In this document: one piece after another, positions 51,375-59,622 of the stretch | Layout: each line of letters begins with the position of its first letter | How positions within the stretch are numbered: the stretch's first letter is position 1 | Assembly (NCBI GenBank): GCA_035695825.1 | Contig: DASRRH010000001.1 | Coordinates: forward strand, 170,971 to 234,970 | Direction of reading: 5' to 3' | From: JAKEFM01 sp035695825 | GTDB taxonomy: Bacteria > Planctomycetota > UBA1135 > JAKEFM01 | Length of the DNA stretch: 64,000 bases | Notes under the pieces: generated by a model | What the model was told of the DNA's origin: nothing | Seen by the model: only the letters and a program-made list of their open reading frames with translations | Database searches by the model: none | Translations under genes and position numbers: made by a program

Positions 51375-53843
51375 TCAGTCCCCCCGCTCCGAGGGGAACC
51401 GGACGACCAGGGTCGAGCGCTCCCCCCGCTCCACGACGACGACGTCCGGAACGGGCGTCGCCGGAGACCCCTCCGGAGCGACGCGGTAGGAGCCGGGCGG
51501 GACGTTCCGGAGGAGCGCGCGTCCTCCTGCGCCCCGCGCCTCGATCGACCGGGACGCGTGCTCGATGCGGAGAGCGAATTCCGCAACGGGTCTCCCGCGC
51601 TCGTCCTTCGCCTCGACGCAGAGATCGCCCCCGCGCGGCAAGGTCCACCGGATCCGCGTCCGCGCGCCCGGCGAGACGCGGACCACCCGCGCGAGCTCCC
51701 AGCCGAGGTCGATCCCTCCCGGGATCGCCGGGCGGGCGAGCCAGTCCCCCGGCCGGATCCCTTCCGCGACGAAGATCCCCTCGCTCGCGTAGAGCGCCTC
51801 CCCGTCCTGGAAGTCGCGCTCCTCCACCCCGTCCGCCCCTGCGCTTCGGAGGTGGAGGTGGACCGGGCCCTCGAACCGGGCCCCGTCGTCGAAGACGACC
51901 TCCCCTTCGATCCCCCCGGTCGCCGTCTCCGAGGGACCGAGACAGATCCCGAGGTCCTCGAGTCCGGGAGCTCCCGGGTCGAGCTCCAGGACGAGCGTCG
52001 AGTAACCCTTCGCCCCGACCTGAACCAGGAGGCGGGTCGGCCGGTGCTCGACGAGGGACTTCTCCCACGCCGAGAAGCGGAAGGTCCCGGGTGGATCGGC
52101 CGGTTCCTCCGGCTCTCCGTCGCCGGCGGCCCGGTCGGCCGTCGTGGCGTCGGTCTCGAGGAGGAGCCGTCCGGCCGAGACCGCGGCGAGGGTCACGCGC
52201 GCTCCCGGGATGGGCTCGCCGCTCGCGCAGTCGAGGACCCTTCCCCCGAGGCGGATCCGCCCTCCGAAGGCGTCCAGGACGAGGTCGGGGATCGAGGCCT
52301 CGAGGTCGATCGCGCGCGTCTCGATCGGACCGCCATGGGCGTCCCCTTCGACGTCCCACCGGCCGGGGCGGAGGGGGAAGAGGACGAACCGGCCGTCGGG
52401 CCCGGCCGTCGCCTCGATGGTCGGGGCCTGCGCCTTCAACCGATCCCGGTCCGCGACGAGCAACGGGAGATCGATCGTCGGAGCGACGGCGAGCGCGATC
52501 CGGCCCGGCGTCTCCGCTCCCTCCGGCGGATCCGGGGAGAGAGTCAGTGCGATCCGGAGGAGCCTCCCCTCCTCCGGCGCCCGCGCGAGCTGCCTCCCCG
52601 CGGCACGACGGACTTCCGAGGCGAGGGAGGCAGCGCGGAAGCCGCGCGCCTCGCGATCCGCGCTCCACCAGAGTCTGGAGAGCCTCTCGTCCTGCTGCGA
52701 GGCGCGCACCGTCGCGCCTCCGGCGGGAGCGCCCCGATCGTCGAGGACGATCCCCGCGATCGAGAGCTTGCGGTCGATCCGGAGCCGGATCGGCTCGTGG
52801 GGCCCCGGACCCTCGGGGGCCGCGACCTTCGCCTCCGAGAGGAAGTGGTCGGGATGGGAGGCGAGGAGGGTCGTCTCGCCGGCTCGGGACAGGGAGAGCC
52901 GGAACTCGCCGTTCCCGTCGGTCTCGAAGCGCCGGCCGTCGGCGAGGACATGGGCTCCTGCCACCGGAGAACCCCGGTCGTCGACGACGAGACCCGGGAT
53001 CTCGACGCGGGAGGGCTCGGCCGGAAGGCGCATCGCGGGGCCGGGGGCGAGGAGGGCCGCCGCGGCGACGGGCGCGGGGGGGAGGGGAGGCTCGGATCCC
53101 TCCCGCACTCCGAGGGACGCCGCGGTCGAGGTCCGCGCGATCGCGGGGGGGGGCGAAGTCTCCGGACTCGCCCCGCTCGATTCCATCCACCGGACCGCGG
53201 CCGACCCCCCGAGGAGGATCGCGGCGGCCCAACCGGCTTTCGCTCCCGTCTTCATGGCGAGGATCCCCGGGACGGTGCCGCCCGCCCCGGCCGCGATCGG
53301 AGCCGGCGCCGCGAGCGGGGCGAGGGCGAGCGCCCACGCGCGTCCGTCGCCGCCGCGCTCGCGGTCGAGGCCGAGTCGGAGCTGTTCGAGGGCGCGCTTG
53401 AGGCGCGTCTTCACCGTCCCGACCGGGACCCCGAGTCGGGCCGCGATCGCGCGCGGCGGCAGGCTCTCGAAGTAGCGGAGCAGGACGGCGGAGCGGTAGG
53501 GCTCGGAAAGCGCGACGACCGCCTCGACGACGCGCCGGCGCGCGGCCTCGCGGTCGAGGACCTCCTCGGTCGAGGGGACCCGGTCCGGCCGGGCCGCTCC
53601 CGCCTCGCGGCGCGCTCTCCGTCCCTCCTCGCGCGCCGAGCGGAGCGCGAGATTGCGGGCCACGACGGCGAGCCAGGCGCGCAGGCTCGTCGCGCGCGGG
53701 GGACGCTCGAGCGCCGCGACCCAGGTCTGCTGGACGACGTCCTCGGCGCGGTGCTCGTCGAGGAGGGAGCGCGCCAGGGCGCGGACGAAGTCGCCGTGGG
53801 TGAGGAGCGCCTCGGGGTCTCGGAGGAAGGAGGCCGGAGCCAT
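51375..53843 (-). CDS. ECF-like sigma factor fused to a transmembrane and extracytoplasmic part
   Basis: An 822-residue fusion. Residues about 13-72 are sigma region 2 (LLDEHRAEDVVQQTWVAAL, LRAWLAVVARNLALR) and 104-153 are region 4 with a helix-turn-helix (IAARLGVPVGTVKTRLKRALEQL). Residues about 202-218 form one membrane segment (AGWAAAILLGGSAAVRW). Residues 260-822 hold five or more carboxypeptidase-regulatory-like beta sandwiches (GLVVDDRGSPVAGAHV, DGRFVLFPLRPGRWDVEG). The layout suggests a membrane-held sigma factor with an outside sensor. The ATG at 53843 is the start. It lies alone between convergent and divergent neighbours; no anti-sigma gene is adjacent. Confidence 0.85.
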   Translation of the reverse strand: MAPASFLRDPEALLTHGDFVRALARSLLDEHRAEDVVQQTWVAALERPPRATSLRAWLAVVARNLALRSAREEGRRARREAGAARPDRVPSTEEVLDREAARRRVVEAVVALSEPYRSAVLLRYFESLPPRAIAARLGVPVGTVKTRLKRALEQLRLGLDRERGGDGRAWALALAPLAAPAPIAAGAGGTVPGILAMKTGAKAGWAAAILLGGSAAVRWMESSGASPETSPPPAIARTSTAASLGVREGSEPPLPPAPVAAAALLAPGPAMRLPAEPSRVEIPGLVVDDRGSPVAGAHVLADGRRFETDGNGEFRLSLSRAGETTLLASHPDHFLSEAKVAAPEGPGPHEPIRLRIDRKLSIAGIVLDDRGAPAGGATVRASQQDERLSRLWWSADREARGFRAASLASEVRRAAGRQLARAPEEGRLLRIALTLSPDPPEGAETPGRIALAVAPTIDLPLLVADRDRLKAQAPTIEATAGPDGRFVLFPLRPGRWDVEGDAHGGPIETRAIDLEASIPDLVLDAFGGRIRLGGRVLDCASGEPIPGARVTLAAVSAGRLLLETDATTADRAAGDGEPEEPADPPGTFRFSAWEKSLVEHRPTRLLVQVGAKGYSTLVLELDPGAPGLEDLGICLGPSETATGGIEGEVVFDDGARFEGPVHLHLRSAGADGVEERDFQDGEALYASEGIFVAEGIRPGDWLARPAIPGGIDLGWELARVVRVSPGARTRIRWTLPRGGDLCVEAKDERGRPVAEFALRIEHASRSIEARGAGGRALLRNVPPGSYRVAPEGSPATPVPDVVVVERGERSTLVVRFPSERGD

Positions 53844-53974
53844 GTTTCCGGCTACGAAGATCCCGCGGGGGCGGAAAAGGGGTCAACCGCGGCGCGCCGG
53901 AAAGGCCTCGCCGATCGGACCGGATCTCGATCCCCCCGCTCCGGCTCGGGTGGAACGCGGCCGACGAGAGCGCC

Positions 53975-54484
53975 CTAGAAGATCGAGACCGAGACCCCGT
54001 CCGTCAGCTTCGGCGCGAAGACGGTCGTCGGGGAGGGGGAGAGGAGGAGCCCCTGCGTGTAGGCCGTCGCCCCGATCAGGACCGGCGTGGCGGGAAGCGG
54101 GACCGTCAGCGCGAAGGAACCGCCGGAGGCGGGGGCCATGGGCACGATCGCGTCGAGGCTCGCGAGGAGGGTGCAGCCCGGCAGGCCGAGGAACCCGAGG
54201 TCGAGCGTCGGGTTGCTCGTTCCGACGATCAGGAAGGCGGAGGAGAGGACCCCGATCGGCGTCGGCGAGGGGCCGGGAGTCAACGTGAAGGCGAGGGGGC
54301 AGACCGTGAGCGCGGGGCTCGGCACGAGCGCGACCGAGAGCGCCGGCACGGCGCCGCCGAGGGGAGCGCAGCCGGGGCCCGTCGTCGCGAACGCGAACGT
54401 GAGGGGCCCGCAGGTCTGGGCGGCCGCGGGCGCGACGGCGAGTCCGAGGAGAGCGGACGCGAGGAGGGCGGAACGGCGGATCAC
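53975..54484 (-). CDS. Small secreted protein with the planctomycete-type module
   Basis: A 169-residue protein with a signal peptide (IRRSALLASALLGLAVAPAAA). The mature part is one beta-rich domain: AFLIVGTSNPTLDLGFLGLPGCTLLASL...VPLPATPVLIGATAYTQG...LTDGVSVSIF. This is the same kind of module found at the C-terminus of larger secreted proteins in the window, here standing alone. The GTG at 54484 was chosen because GGAGG lies 5 bp before it; a GTG at 54490 overlaps that site. No function is known. Confidence 0.7.
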   Translation of the reverse strand: MIRRSALLASALLGLAVAPAAAQTCGPLTFAFATTGPGCAPLGGAVPALSVALVPSPALTVCPLAFTLTPGPSPTPIGVLSSAFLIVGTSNPTLDLGFLGLPGCTLLASLDAIVPMAPASGGSFALTVPLPATPVLIGATAYTQGLLLSPSPTTVFAPKLTDGVSVSIF

Positions 54485-54513
54485 GGTCACCTCCGGGGGA
54501 GCGCGGCCCGGGC

Positions 54514-55914
54514 ATGGTAGCCGCCGTTTCGATCCTCTACGATCCCCGCCCCATCGGGGAGACCGCCATCGGGATCTTCAAGGCCTACGACATCCGCGGG
54601 CTCGTCCCGCGGGAGCTCGACGAGGCGATGGCCCGTCGCGTCGGCCGCGCCTTCGCCTCCTTCCTCGGAGCGAAGCGCCTCGTCGTCGGCCGGGACGCGC
54701 GCCCCCACTCCCCCGCGATCGCCGCCGCCGCGGTCGAGGGGATGCGGGAGGAGGGGGCGACCGTCGTCGACGTCGGCCTCGCCTCGACGCCGATGGCCTA
54801 CTTCGCGATCGCGACCCTCCCGAGCGACGGGGGGCTCAACGTCACCGCCTCCCACAATTCCGCCGAGTACAACGGCTTCAAGCTCTGCCGGGCCGGCGCC
54901 CGCGCCCTCTCCGCGGACACGGGGATCAAGGAGATCGAGAGGCGCGCGACGGGCCCGCAGGTCCCCCCTTCGGCGGCGCGCGGGGGGATCGAGAAGGCCG
55001 AGGTGCTCGAGGCGTTCGCCGAGCACGTCACGCAGTTCGCGGAGGGGGTGCGCCCGGTCCGCGTCGCGATCGACTGCGGCAACGGGATGGCGGGCCTCAC
55101 GATCCCGGAGGTCTTGCGCCGCAAGAAGGAGATCGAGGCGGTCCCGCTCTGCTTCGAGGTCGATTGCTCCTTCCCGAACCACGAAGCGAACCCGCTCAAG
55201 GAGGAGACGCTCGCGGAATTGAAGCGCGCGGTCCGCGAGCGCCGCTGCGCGGCGGGGGTCGCCTTCGACGGGGACGCCGACCGCTGCGTCTTCGTCGACG
55301 AGCGGGGGGAGACCGTCCCGGCCGACCTGCTGACGGCCCTCCTCGCGCGCCACTTCCTCGCGAGGCGGCCGGGCGCGGCGATCGTCTACGACCTCCGCTC
55401 CTCCCGCGTCGTCCCGGAGGAGATCGCGCGCGCGGGGGGGCGGGCGGTCCGCGAGCGGGTCGGGCACTCCTTCATCAAGGAGACGATCCGGAGGGAGGGG
55501 GCGATCTTCGGCGGCGAGCTCTCCGGGCACTACTACTTCGAGGAGAACTTCGGGTGCGACTCCGGGGAGGTCGCGTTCGCCGCGACGCTCGCGATGCTCG
55601 CGGCCGGCCGCCGCCCCCTCTCGGAGCGGATCGCGGGGCTGCGCCGCTACCCGAAGTCGCCCGAGATCAACTTCCGCGTGCGGGACGTCGCGGAGGCCCT
55701 CGAACGCGCCGTCGCGGCGTTCCCCAGCGCGCAGGTCGACCGGCTCGACGGCGTCACGATCGGGGCGGAGGAGACGGGCGGCTGGTGGTGGGCGAACCTT
55801 CGCCCGAGCAACACGGAGCCGCTCCTCCGCCTCAACCTCGAGGCCTCGCGCCTCGATCTCTTCGAGGCGGCCCGGAGGCGGTTCCACGAGCTCCTCGGCG
55901 AGCCCGCGGAGTGA
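54514..55914 (+). CDS. Phosphomannomutase/phosphoglucomutase
   Basis: A 466-residue alpha-D-phosphohexomutase. The catalytic serine motif is TASHNSAEYNGFKL (TASHNP in most relatives), the metal loop is FDGDADRCVFVD, the sugar loop GGELSGHYYFEEN and the phosphate loop RPSNTEPLLRLNLEA. It interconverts hexose-6- and hexose-1-phosphates, feeding nucleotide-sugar synthesis. The ATG at 54514 was used. The next genes follow closely on the same strand (10 bp to YjbQ). It could supply substrates to the glycan genes elsewhere in the window. Confidence 0.9.
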   Translation: MVAAVSILYDPRPIGETAIGIFKAYDIRGLVPRELDEAMARRVGRAFASFLGAKRLVVGRDARPHSPAIAAAAVEGMREEGATVVDVGLASTPMAYFAIATLPSDGGLNVTASHNSAEYNGFKLCRAGARALSADTGIKEIERRATGPQVPPSAARGGIEKAEVLEAFAEHVTQFAEGVRPVRVAIDCGNGMAGLTIPEVLRRKKEIEAVPLCFEVDCSFPNHEANPLKEETLAELKRAVRERRCAAGVAFDGDADRCVFVDERGETVPADLLTALLARHFLARRPGAAIVYDLRSSRVVPEEIARAGGRAVRERVGHSFIKETIRREGAIFGGELSGHYYFEENFGCDSGEVAFAATLAMLAAGRRPLSERIAGLRRYPKSPEINFRVRDVAEALERAVAAFPSAQVDRLDGVTIGAEETGGWWWANLRPSNTEPLLRLNLEASRLDLFEAARRRFHELLGEPAE

Positions 55915-55924
55915 GGCGGCCGGC

Positions 55925-56338
55925 GTGAGGACGCTCACGGAGGAGCTCACCTTCCACACGAAGACCCATCGCGCCTACGTCCACATCACTGCGGAGGTGG
56001 CGCGGCTCGTCGAGAAGAGCGGGGTCATGGAGGGGCTCTGCTACGTCGGCTCCCTCCACACGACGGCCGCCGTCTTCGTGAACGACGACGAGGAGGGTCT
56101 CCTCGCGGACCTCGACGAGCGGCTCGAGGCGCTCGCCCCCTTCCGCGCCGACTACCGCCACCACCGGACCGGCGAGACGAACGGCGACAGCCACCTGAAG
56201 AGTCTCCTCCTCCACCCCCAGGGGGTGGTCCCGGTGACGCGGGGAAAGCTCGACCTCGGCACCTGGCAGCGCCTCTTCTACGCCGAGTTCGACGGGCGCC
56301 GGAAGAAGGGGGTGCGGGTGAAGGTGATCGGCGAGTGA
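55925..56338 (+). CDS. YjbQ/UPF0047 family protein
   Basis: A 137-residue protein with the family motifs HTTAAVFVNDDEEG (about 43-56), YRHHRTGETNGDSHLKSLLL (about 76-95) and LDLGTWQRLFYAEFDGRRKK (about 106-125). Members show thiamine phosphate synthase activity in some bacteria. The start is the GTG at 55925; the stop overlaps the next gene by 4 bp (GTGA). Confidence 0.9.
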   Translation: MRTLTEELTFHTKTHRAYVHITAEVARLVEKSGVMEGLCYVGSLHTTAAVFVNDDEEGLLADLDERLEALAPFRADYRHHRTGETNGDSHLKSLLLHPQGVVPVTRGKLDLGTWQRLFYAEFDGRRKKGVRVKVIGE

Positions 56339-57657
56339 AGGGGGCGTGGGTCCTCCTCGCGACCCTCCCCGCCTGCGGTCCCTCGAGGATCGCGGGGGTG
56401 CCGCAGGCTCCTTCCCGCGCCGGGCCCTCGCCCCCCTCGGGGGAGGCGCCCTCCCTTGCGTCGGTTCCGTCGATCCTCCCCCTCGGGGCGGAGGAGCCCT
56501 CTCTCGTCGCGGCGCTCTCCCCCTCGGCGGCGCGCGCGCTCGAGCCGCTCGTCCGGCGGTTCCTCGTCCGGTTCGCGGCGGAGGCCCCTCTCCCCCGCGC
56601 CGGGCGCCACGTCGCGGCGATCCTCCTGCGCGAGCCCGATCCCGACGTGGTGCGGGCCGCGGCCGGGCTCCTCGGCCGGCCCGCGCCGCCGCCGCTCCTG
56701 CGCGCGCGGGTCTCCCCGGCCGAGGGGGAGACGCTTGCAAGGGCTCTCCTCGAGCCGGGGTCGGCCCACCCCGCGACGGTCTCCGTCGCGCTCGCGGGGA
56801 TTCTCGCCGTCGGGCCGCAGGACCGCACTCTCCTCCTCCAGGCCCTCCGCACGACGGATGCCCCTCCGCCGGCCCTCCTCCTCTCGATCGGCCGGTGCGG
56901 GTCCCCCGAGGACGCCGTCGACCTGCGCCCCTACCTCCAGAGCGGGACGGTCCAGCGCCGCATGGCCGCCGCCGCGGCCTGCGCCGCCCTCGGCGACTCG
57001 AGGGGGGCGGCGTTGCTTCAGGCCGTCCTCGAGAAGGGGGAGGCGCCGATGCGGCGGGAGGCCGTCCTCGACCTCGCCCTGATCGGGCCGGAGGGGCTCG
57101 CGAAGGAGCTCCTCGGCGCGGCCCTGGCCGACGCCGATCCGACGGTGGCGGCCCCGGCGGCGATCGGGCTGCTCGGGGCGGGGGAGGGAGGGGCGGGCGC
57201 GCGCGAGCGGTTCTTCGAGATCGCGCGAGGGTCGGGCCTCCTCGTCCACCCCGCCCTCCTCCGGACCTTCCGCTTGCCCCCTCCCTCGCCCGCCCTCCTC
57301 CTCTCCCTCCTCCTTTCTCCCGCGATCGACGAGGAGACCCGGGTCGAGGCGGCGCTCGGCTTCGGGCGGAGACGAGACCGGGTCGCCGGCCTCCTTTTCC
57401 GCTTCGGACTCGAGCGCGGGGCCCTCCCCGAGGTCTGTCTCGCCGCGCAGGCGCTCGCGTCGCTCGAGGGGACGGAGGCGACGCTCCTCCTGCTCCTGCG
57501 CCGCGTGACGGCGGGAGAGGGGGAGTCCCGGGCCGCGGCCGCCTTCGCGATCGGGGAAGTCGGCGGGCGCCTCGCCGCGGAGGCTCTCGCGCGCCGACTC
57601 CCGCGCGGCGATCCCGCCGCGGCTGCGGCGTTCCTCGGCGCGGCGGCGGCGCAGTAG
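56335..57657 (+). CDS. HEAT-repeat lipoprotein
   Basis: A 440-residue protein beginning with a short lipoprotein-like signal (MKGAWVLLATLPACG, Cys about 14) and a Pro/Ser linker. From about residue 60 it is made of helical HEAT-like repeats (VVRAAAGLLGRPAPPPLL, RMAAAAACAALGDSRGAALLQAVL, AAAAFAIGEVGGRLAAEALARRL). No enzyme motif. GTG start overlaps YjbQ. It has the same architecture as the HEAT lipoprotein at 42940-44364, with no obvious close identity. Confidence 0.75.
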   Translation: MKGAWVLLATLPACGPSRIAGVPQAPSRAGPSPPSGEAPSLASVPSILPLGAEEPSLVAALSPSAARALEPLVRRFLVRFAAEAPLPRAGRHVAAILLREPDPDVVRAAAGLLGRPAPPPLLRARVSPAEGETLARALLEPGSAHPATVSVALAGILAVGPQDRTLLLQALRTTDAPPPALLLSIGRCGSPEDAVDLRPYLQSGTVQRRMAAAAACAALGDSRGAALLQAVLEKGEAPMRREAVLDLALIGPEGLAKELLGAALADADPTVAAPAAIGLLGAGEGGAGARERFFEIARGSGLLVHPALLRTFRLPPPSPALLLSLLLSPAIDEETRVEAALGFGRRRDRVAGLLFRFGLERGALPEVCLAAQALASLEGTEATLLLLLRRVTAGEGESRAAAAFAIGEVGGRLAAEALARRLPRGDPAAAAAFLGAAAAQ

Positions 57658-57681
57658 CGAGCGGTAGAATCCCGCGCCCCG

Positions 57682-58470
57682 ATGGCCGCCCCCGTCACGC
57701 TCACCACCGACTTCGGATCCCGCGACGCGTTCGTGGGGGTGATGAAGGGGGTGATCCTCGGGATCGCGCCCGACGCGCGGATCGTCGACCTCTCCCACGA
57801 GATCGCTCCGCAGTCGACGCGGGAGGCCGCCTTCCTCCTGCGGGCCTCCTGGAGCTACTTCCCAGCCGGCACGGTCCACGTCGTCGTCGTCGACCCGGGC
57901 GTCGGCAGCGACCGCGCGATCCTCGCGGCGCGCCGGGCGGGTCATCTCTTCCTCGCGCCGGACAACGGGGTGCTGACGGCAGTCCTCGACGGGCAGGAGG
58001 TGGAGGTCCGCAAGCTCCAGGCGGCGCGGTTCGCGCTCCCGAAAGTGTGCGCGACCTTCCACGGACGCGACGTCTTCGCCCCGGCCGCGGCCCACCTCGC
58101 CCGCGGGTTCCCGTTCGAGGAGGTCGGTCCGCTCCTCCCCGGGTGGCGGCGCCTCCCGCTGCCGAAGGCCGAGCGCTCCGCGGACGGGACGATTCGCGGC
58201 GAGGTCGTCCTCGTCGACCGGTTCGGGAACCTCGTGACGAACGTCGAGGCGGACGCGCTCGCCTCTCTCGGCCCTCCCTCCTCAATCGAGGTCGAGGTCG
58301 GGGGGGAGCGAATCCGGGGCCTCGTCCCCTCCTACCGCTACGGCGAGCGGGGCCGCCCCTCGGCGCTCGTCTGCTCCTTCGACACCCTCGAGGTCGCGGT
58401 CCCGATGGGCTCGGCCGCGGCGGTCCTCGGTCTCGGCGTCGGGGCCGGCGTCCTCGTGCGCCGGCCGTGA
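57682..58470 (+). CDS. S-adenosyl-L-methionine hydrolase (DUF62 family)
   Basis: A 262-residue protein with the DUF62 opening TLTTDFGSRDAFVGVMKGVI (about 5-24), the DLSHEI motif, VVVVDPGVGS and APDNGVL, and FHGRDVFAPAAAHLA. The family hydrolyses SAM to adenosine and methionine, and some members halogenate. The chlorinase/fluorinase insertion is not seen. ATG at 57682. The stop overlaps the arginase gene by GTGA. Confidence 0.9.
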   Translation: MAAPVTLTTDFGSRDAFVGVMKGVILGIAPDARIVDLSHEIAPQSTREAAFLLRASWSYFPAGTVHVVVVDPGVGSDRAILAARRAGHLFLAPDNGVLTAVLDGQEVEVRKLQAARFALPKVCATFHGRDVFAPAAAHLARGFPFEEVGPLLPGWRRLPLPKAERSADGTIRGEVVLVDRFGNLVTNVEADALASLGPPSSIEVEVGGERIRGLVPSYRYGERGRPSALVCSFDTLEVAVPMGSAAAVLGLGVGAGVLVRRP

Positions 58471-59429
58471 AGCGCGCGGCCGTTTCCCGAGGCAGCCCCC
58501 TCGGCCCGCGCCGCGCGGTCCCCCCCCGCGAGATCCGGCTGATCGGCGTGCCGATGGACCTCGGGGCCGGGCGCCGGGGCGTCGACATGGGGCCGAGCGC
58601 GATGCGCCTCGCCGGGCTCGAGGCGAATCTCGAGGAGCTCGGCCACCGGGTGACCGACCTCGGGGACATCCCCGTCCCGATCCCCGAGGTCCGGAAGCCC
58701 GGCCACGGCCCGAAGTACCTGCGCGAGATCCTCGGCGCGTGCGAGAAGCTCTCCCGTCGGGTCGAGCGGATCCTCGGCGAGGAGGCCGTCCCGATCGTCC
58801 TCGGCGGCGACCACTCGATCGCGCTCGGGACGGTGACGGGCCTCGCGCGCCACTTCCGCCGCCGCGACCAGGATTTCGGGCTCCTCTACGTCGACGCCCA
58901 CGGGGACATGAACACGCCGGAGACCTCCCCGAGCGGGAACGTCCACGGGATGCCGCTCGCGGCGTTGCTCGGCCTGGGGTCCAAGGAGCTCGTCGAGTTC
59001 GGCGGCTTCTCGCCGAAGGTCCGCCGCGAGCAGACGGCCCTCCTCGGGATCCGCAACGTCGACGAGGGGGAGCGGACGCTGATCCTCAAGGCCGGGATCG
59101 CGACCTACACGATGCGCGACATCGACGAGCGGGGGATGCCGGCGGTCGTGCGCGAGGCGCTCGCGGTCGTCACCTCGGGGACGGCGGGCTTCCACCTCTC
59201 CTTCGACCTCGACTCCCTCGATCCCACCATCGCGCCGGGGACGGGGACGCCCGTCCGGGGCGGGATCGGATACCGCGAGGCGCACCTGTTGATGGAGCTG
59301 GTCGCGGACACGGGCCACCTCTGCTCGATGGAGGTCGCGGAGCTGAACCCCGTCCTCGACGACCGGAACGTCACCGGCCAGCTCGCGGTCGACCTGATTC
59401 TGTCGGCGCACGGGAAGCGGATCCTCTGA
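58467..59429 (+). CDS. Arginase family protein
   Basis: A 320-residue ureohydrolase with the metal-binding motifs GGDHSIALGT (about 113-122), YVDAHGDMNTP, and SFDLDSLDPTIAPGTGTP, and the NVHGMPLAALLG segment typical of true arginases. It splits arginine to ornithine and urea; an agmatinase-like role is less likely given the SGNVHGMP loop. The GTG at 58467 overlaps the SAM hydrolase stop; an in-frame ATG at about 58554 would shorten it. Last gene of the mutase-to-arginase run. Confidence 0.9.
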   Translation: MKRAAVSRGSPLGPRRAVPPREIRLIGVPMDLGAGRRGVDMGPSAMRLAGLEANLEELGHRVTDLGDIPVPIPEVRKPGHGPKYLREILGACEKLSRRVERILGEEAVPIVLGGDHSIALGTVTGLARHFRRRDQDFGLLYVDAHGDMNTPETSPSGNVHGMPLAALLGLGSKELVEFGGFSPKVRREQTALLGIRNVDEGERTLILKAGIATYTMRDIDERGMPAVVREALAVVTSGTAGFHLSFDLDSLDPTIAPGTGTPVRGGIGYREAHLLMELVADTGHLCSMEVAELNPVLDDRNVTGQLAVDLILSAHGKRIL

Positions 59430-59461
59430 AGGGCCCGGCGGACCGGGACTTGCTCGGCCCC

Positions 59462-59486
59462 AGGCCGGTGCGATCCCCCCCGGCCT
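59462..59486 (+). terminator. Hairpin after the arginase gene
   Basis: AGGCCGG (59462-59468) and CCGGCCT (59480-59486) form a perfect 7 bp stem with an 11 nt loop, 32 bp after the arginase stop. A C-rich stretch follows and no T-run is present. Confidence 0.5.
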
Positions 59487-59556
59487 AGACCCCCCCTCCT
59501 CACCCTGGGGGAACCAGGGCGTCAGGTTCCTCACCGGTCCGGGCCCACGGGCGGTT

Positions 59557-59578
59557 CGTGTTCCCGAAAGGGAACATG
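59557..59578 (+). promoter_or_regulatory. GAAA-capped hairpin in the leader of the FG-GAP gene
   Basis: TGTTCCC (59559-59565), GAAA (59566-59569), GGGAACA (59570-59576) form a perfect 7 bp stem with a GNRA-type tetraloop. A G-U and then a C-G pair extend it. It ends about 45 bp before the GTG at 59623. It lies too far upstream to mask the ribosome site directly; it may stabilise the leader or be a protein target. No riboswitch family was recognised. Confidence 0.4.
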
Positions 59579-59622
59579 GGTCATCCCAACGAAACGGCCG
59601 GCGACCGCCGAGGAGCGTGACC

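Noticed and set aside
54514..59429. The run of phosphomannomutase, YjbQ, HEAT lipoprotein, SAM hydrolase and arginase as a dedicated pathway
   Set aside because: The genes are closely spaced, but their reactions do not form a chain; they look like a housekeeping cotranscript.
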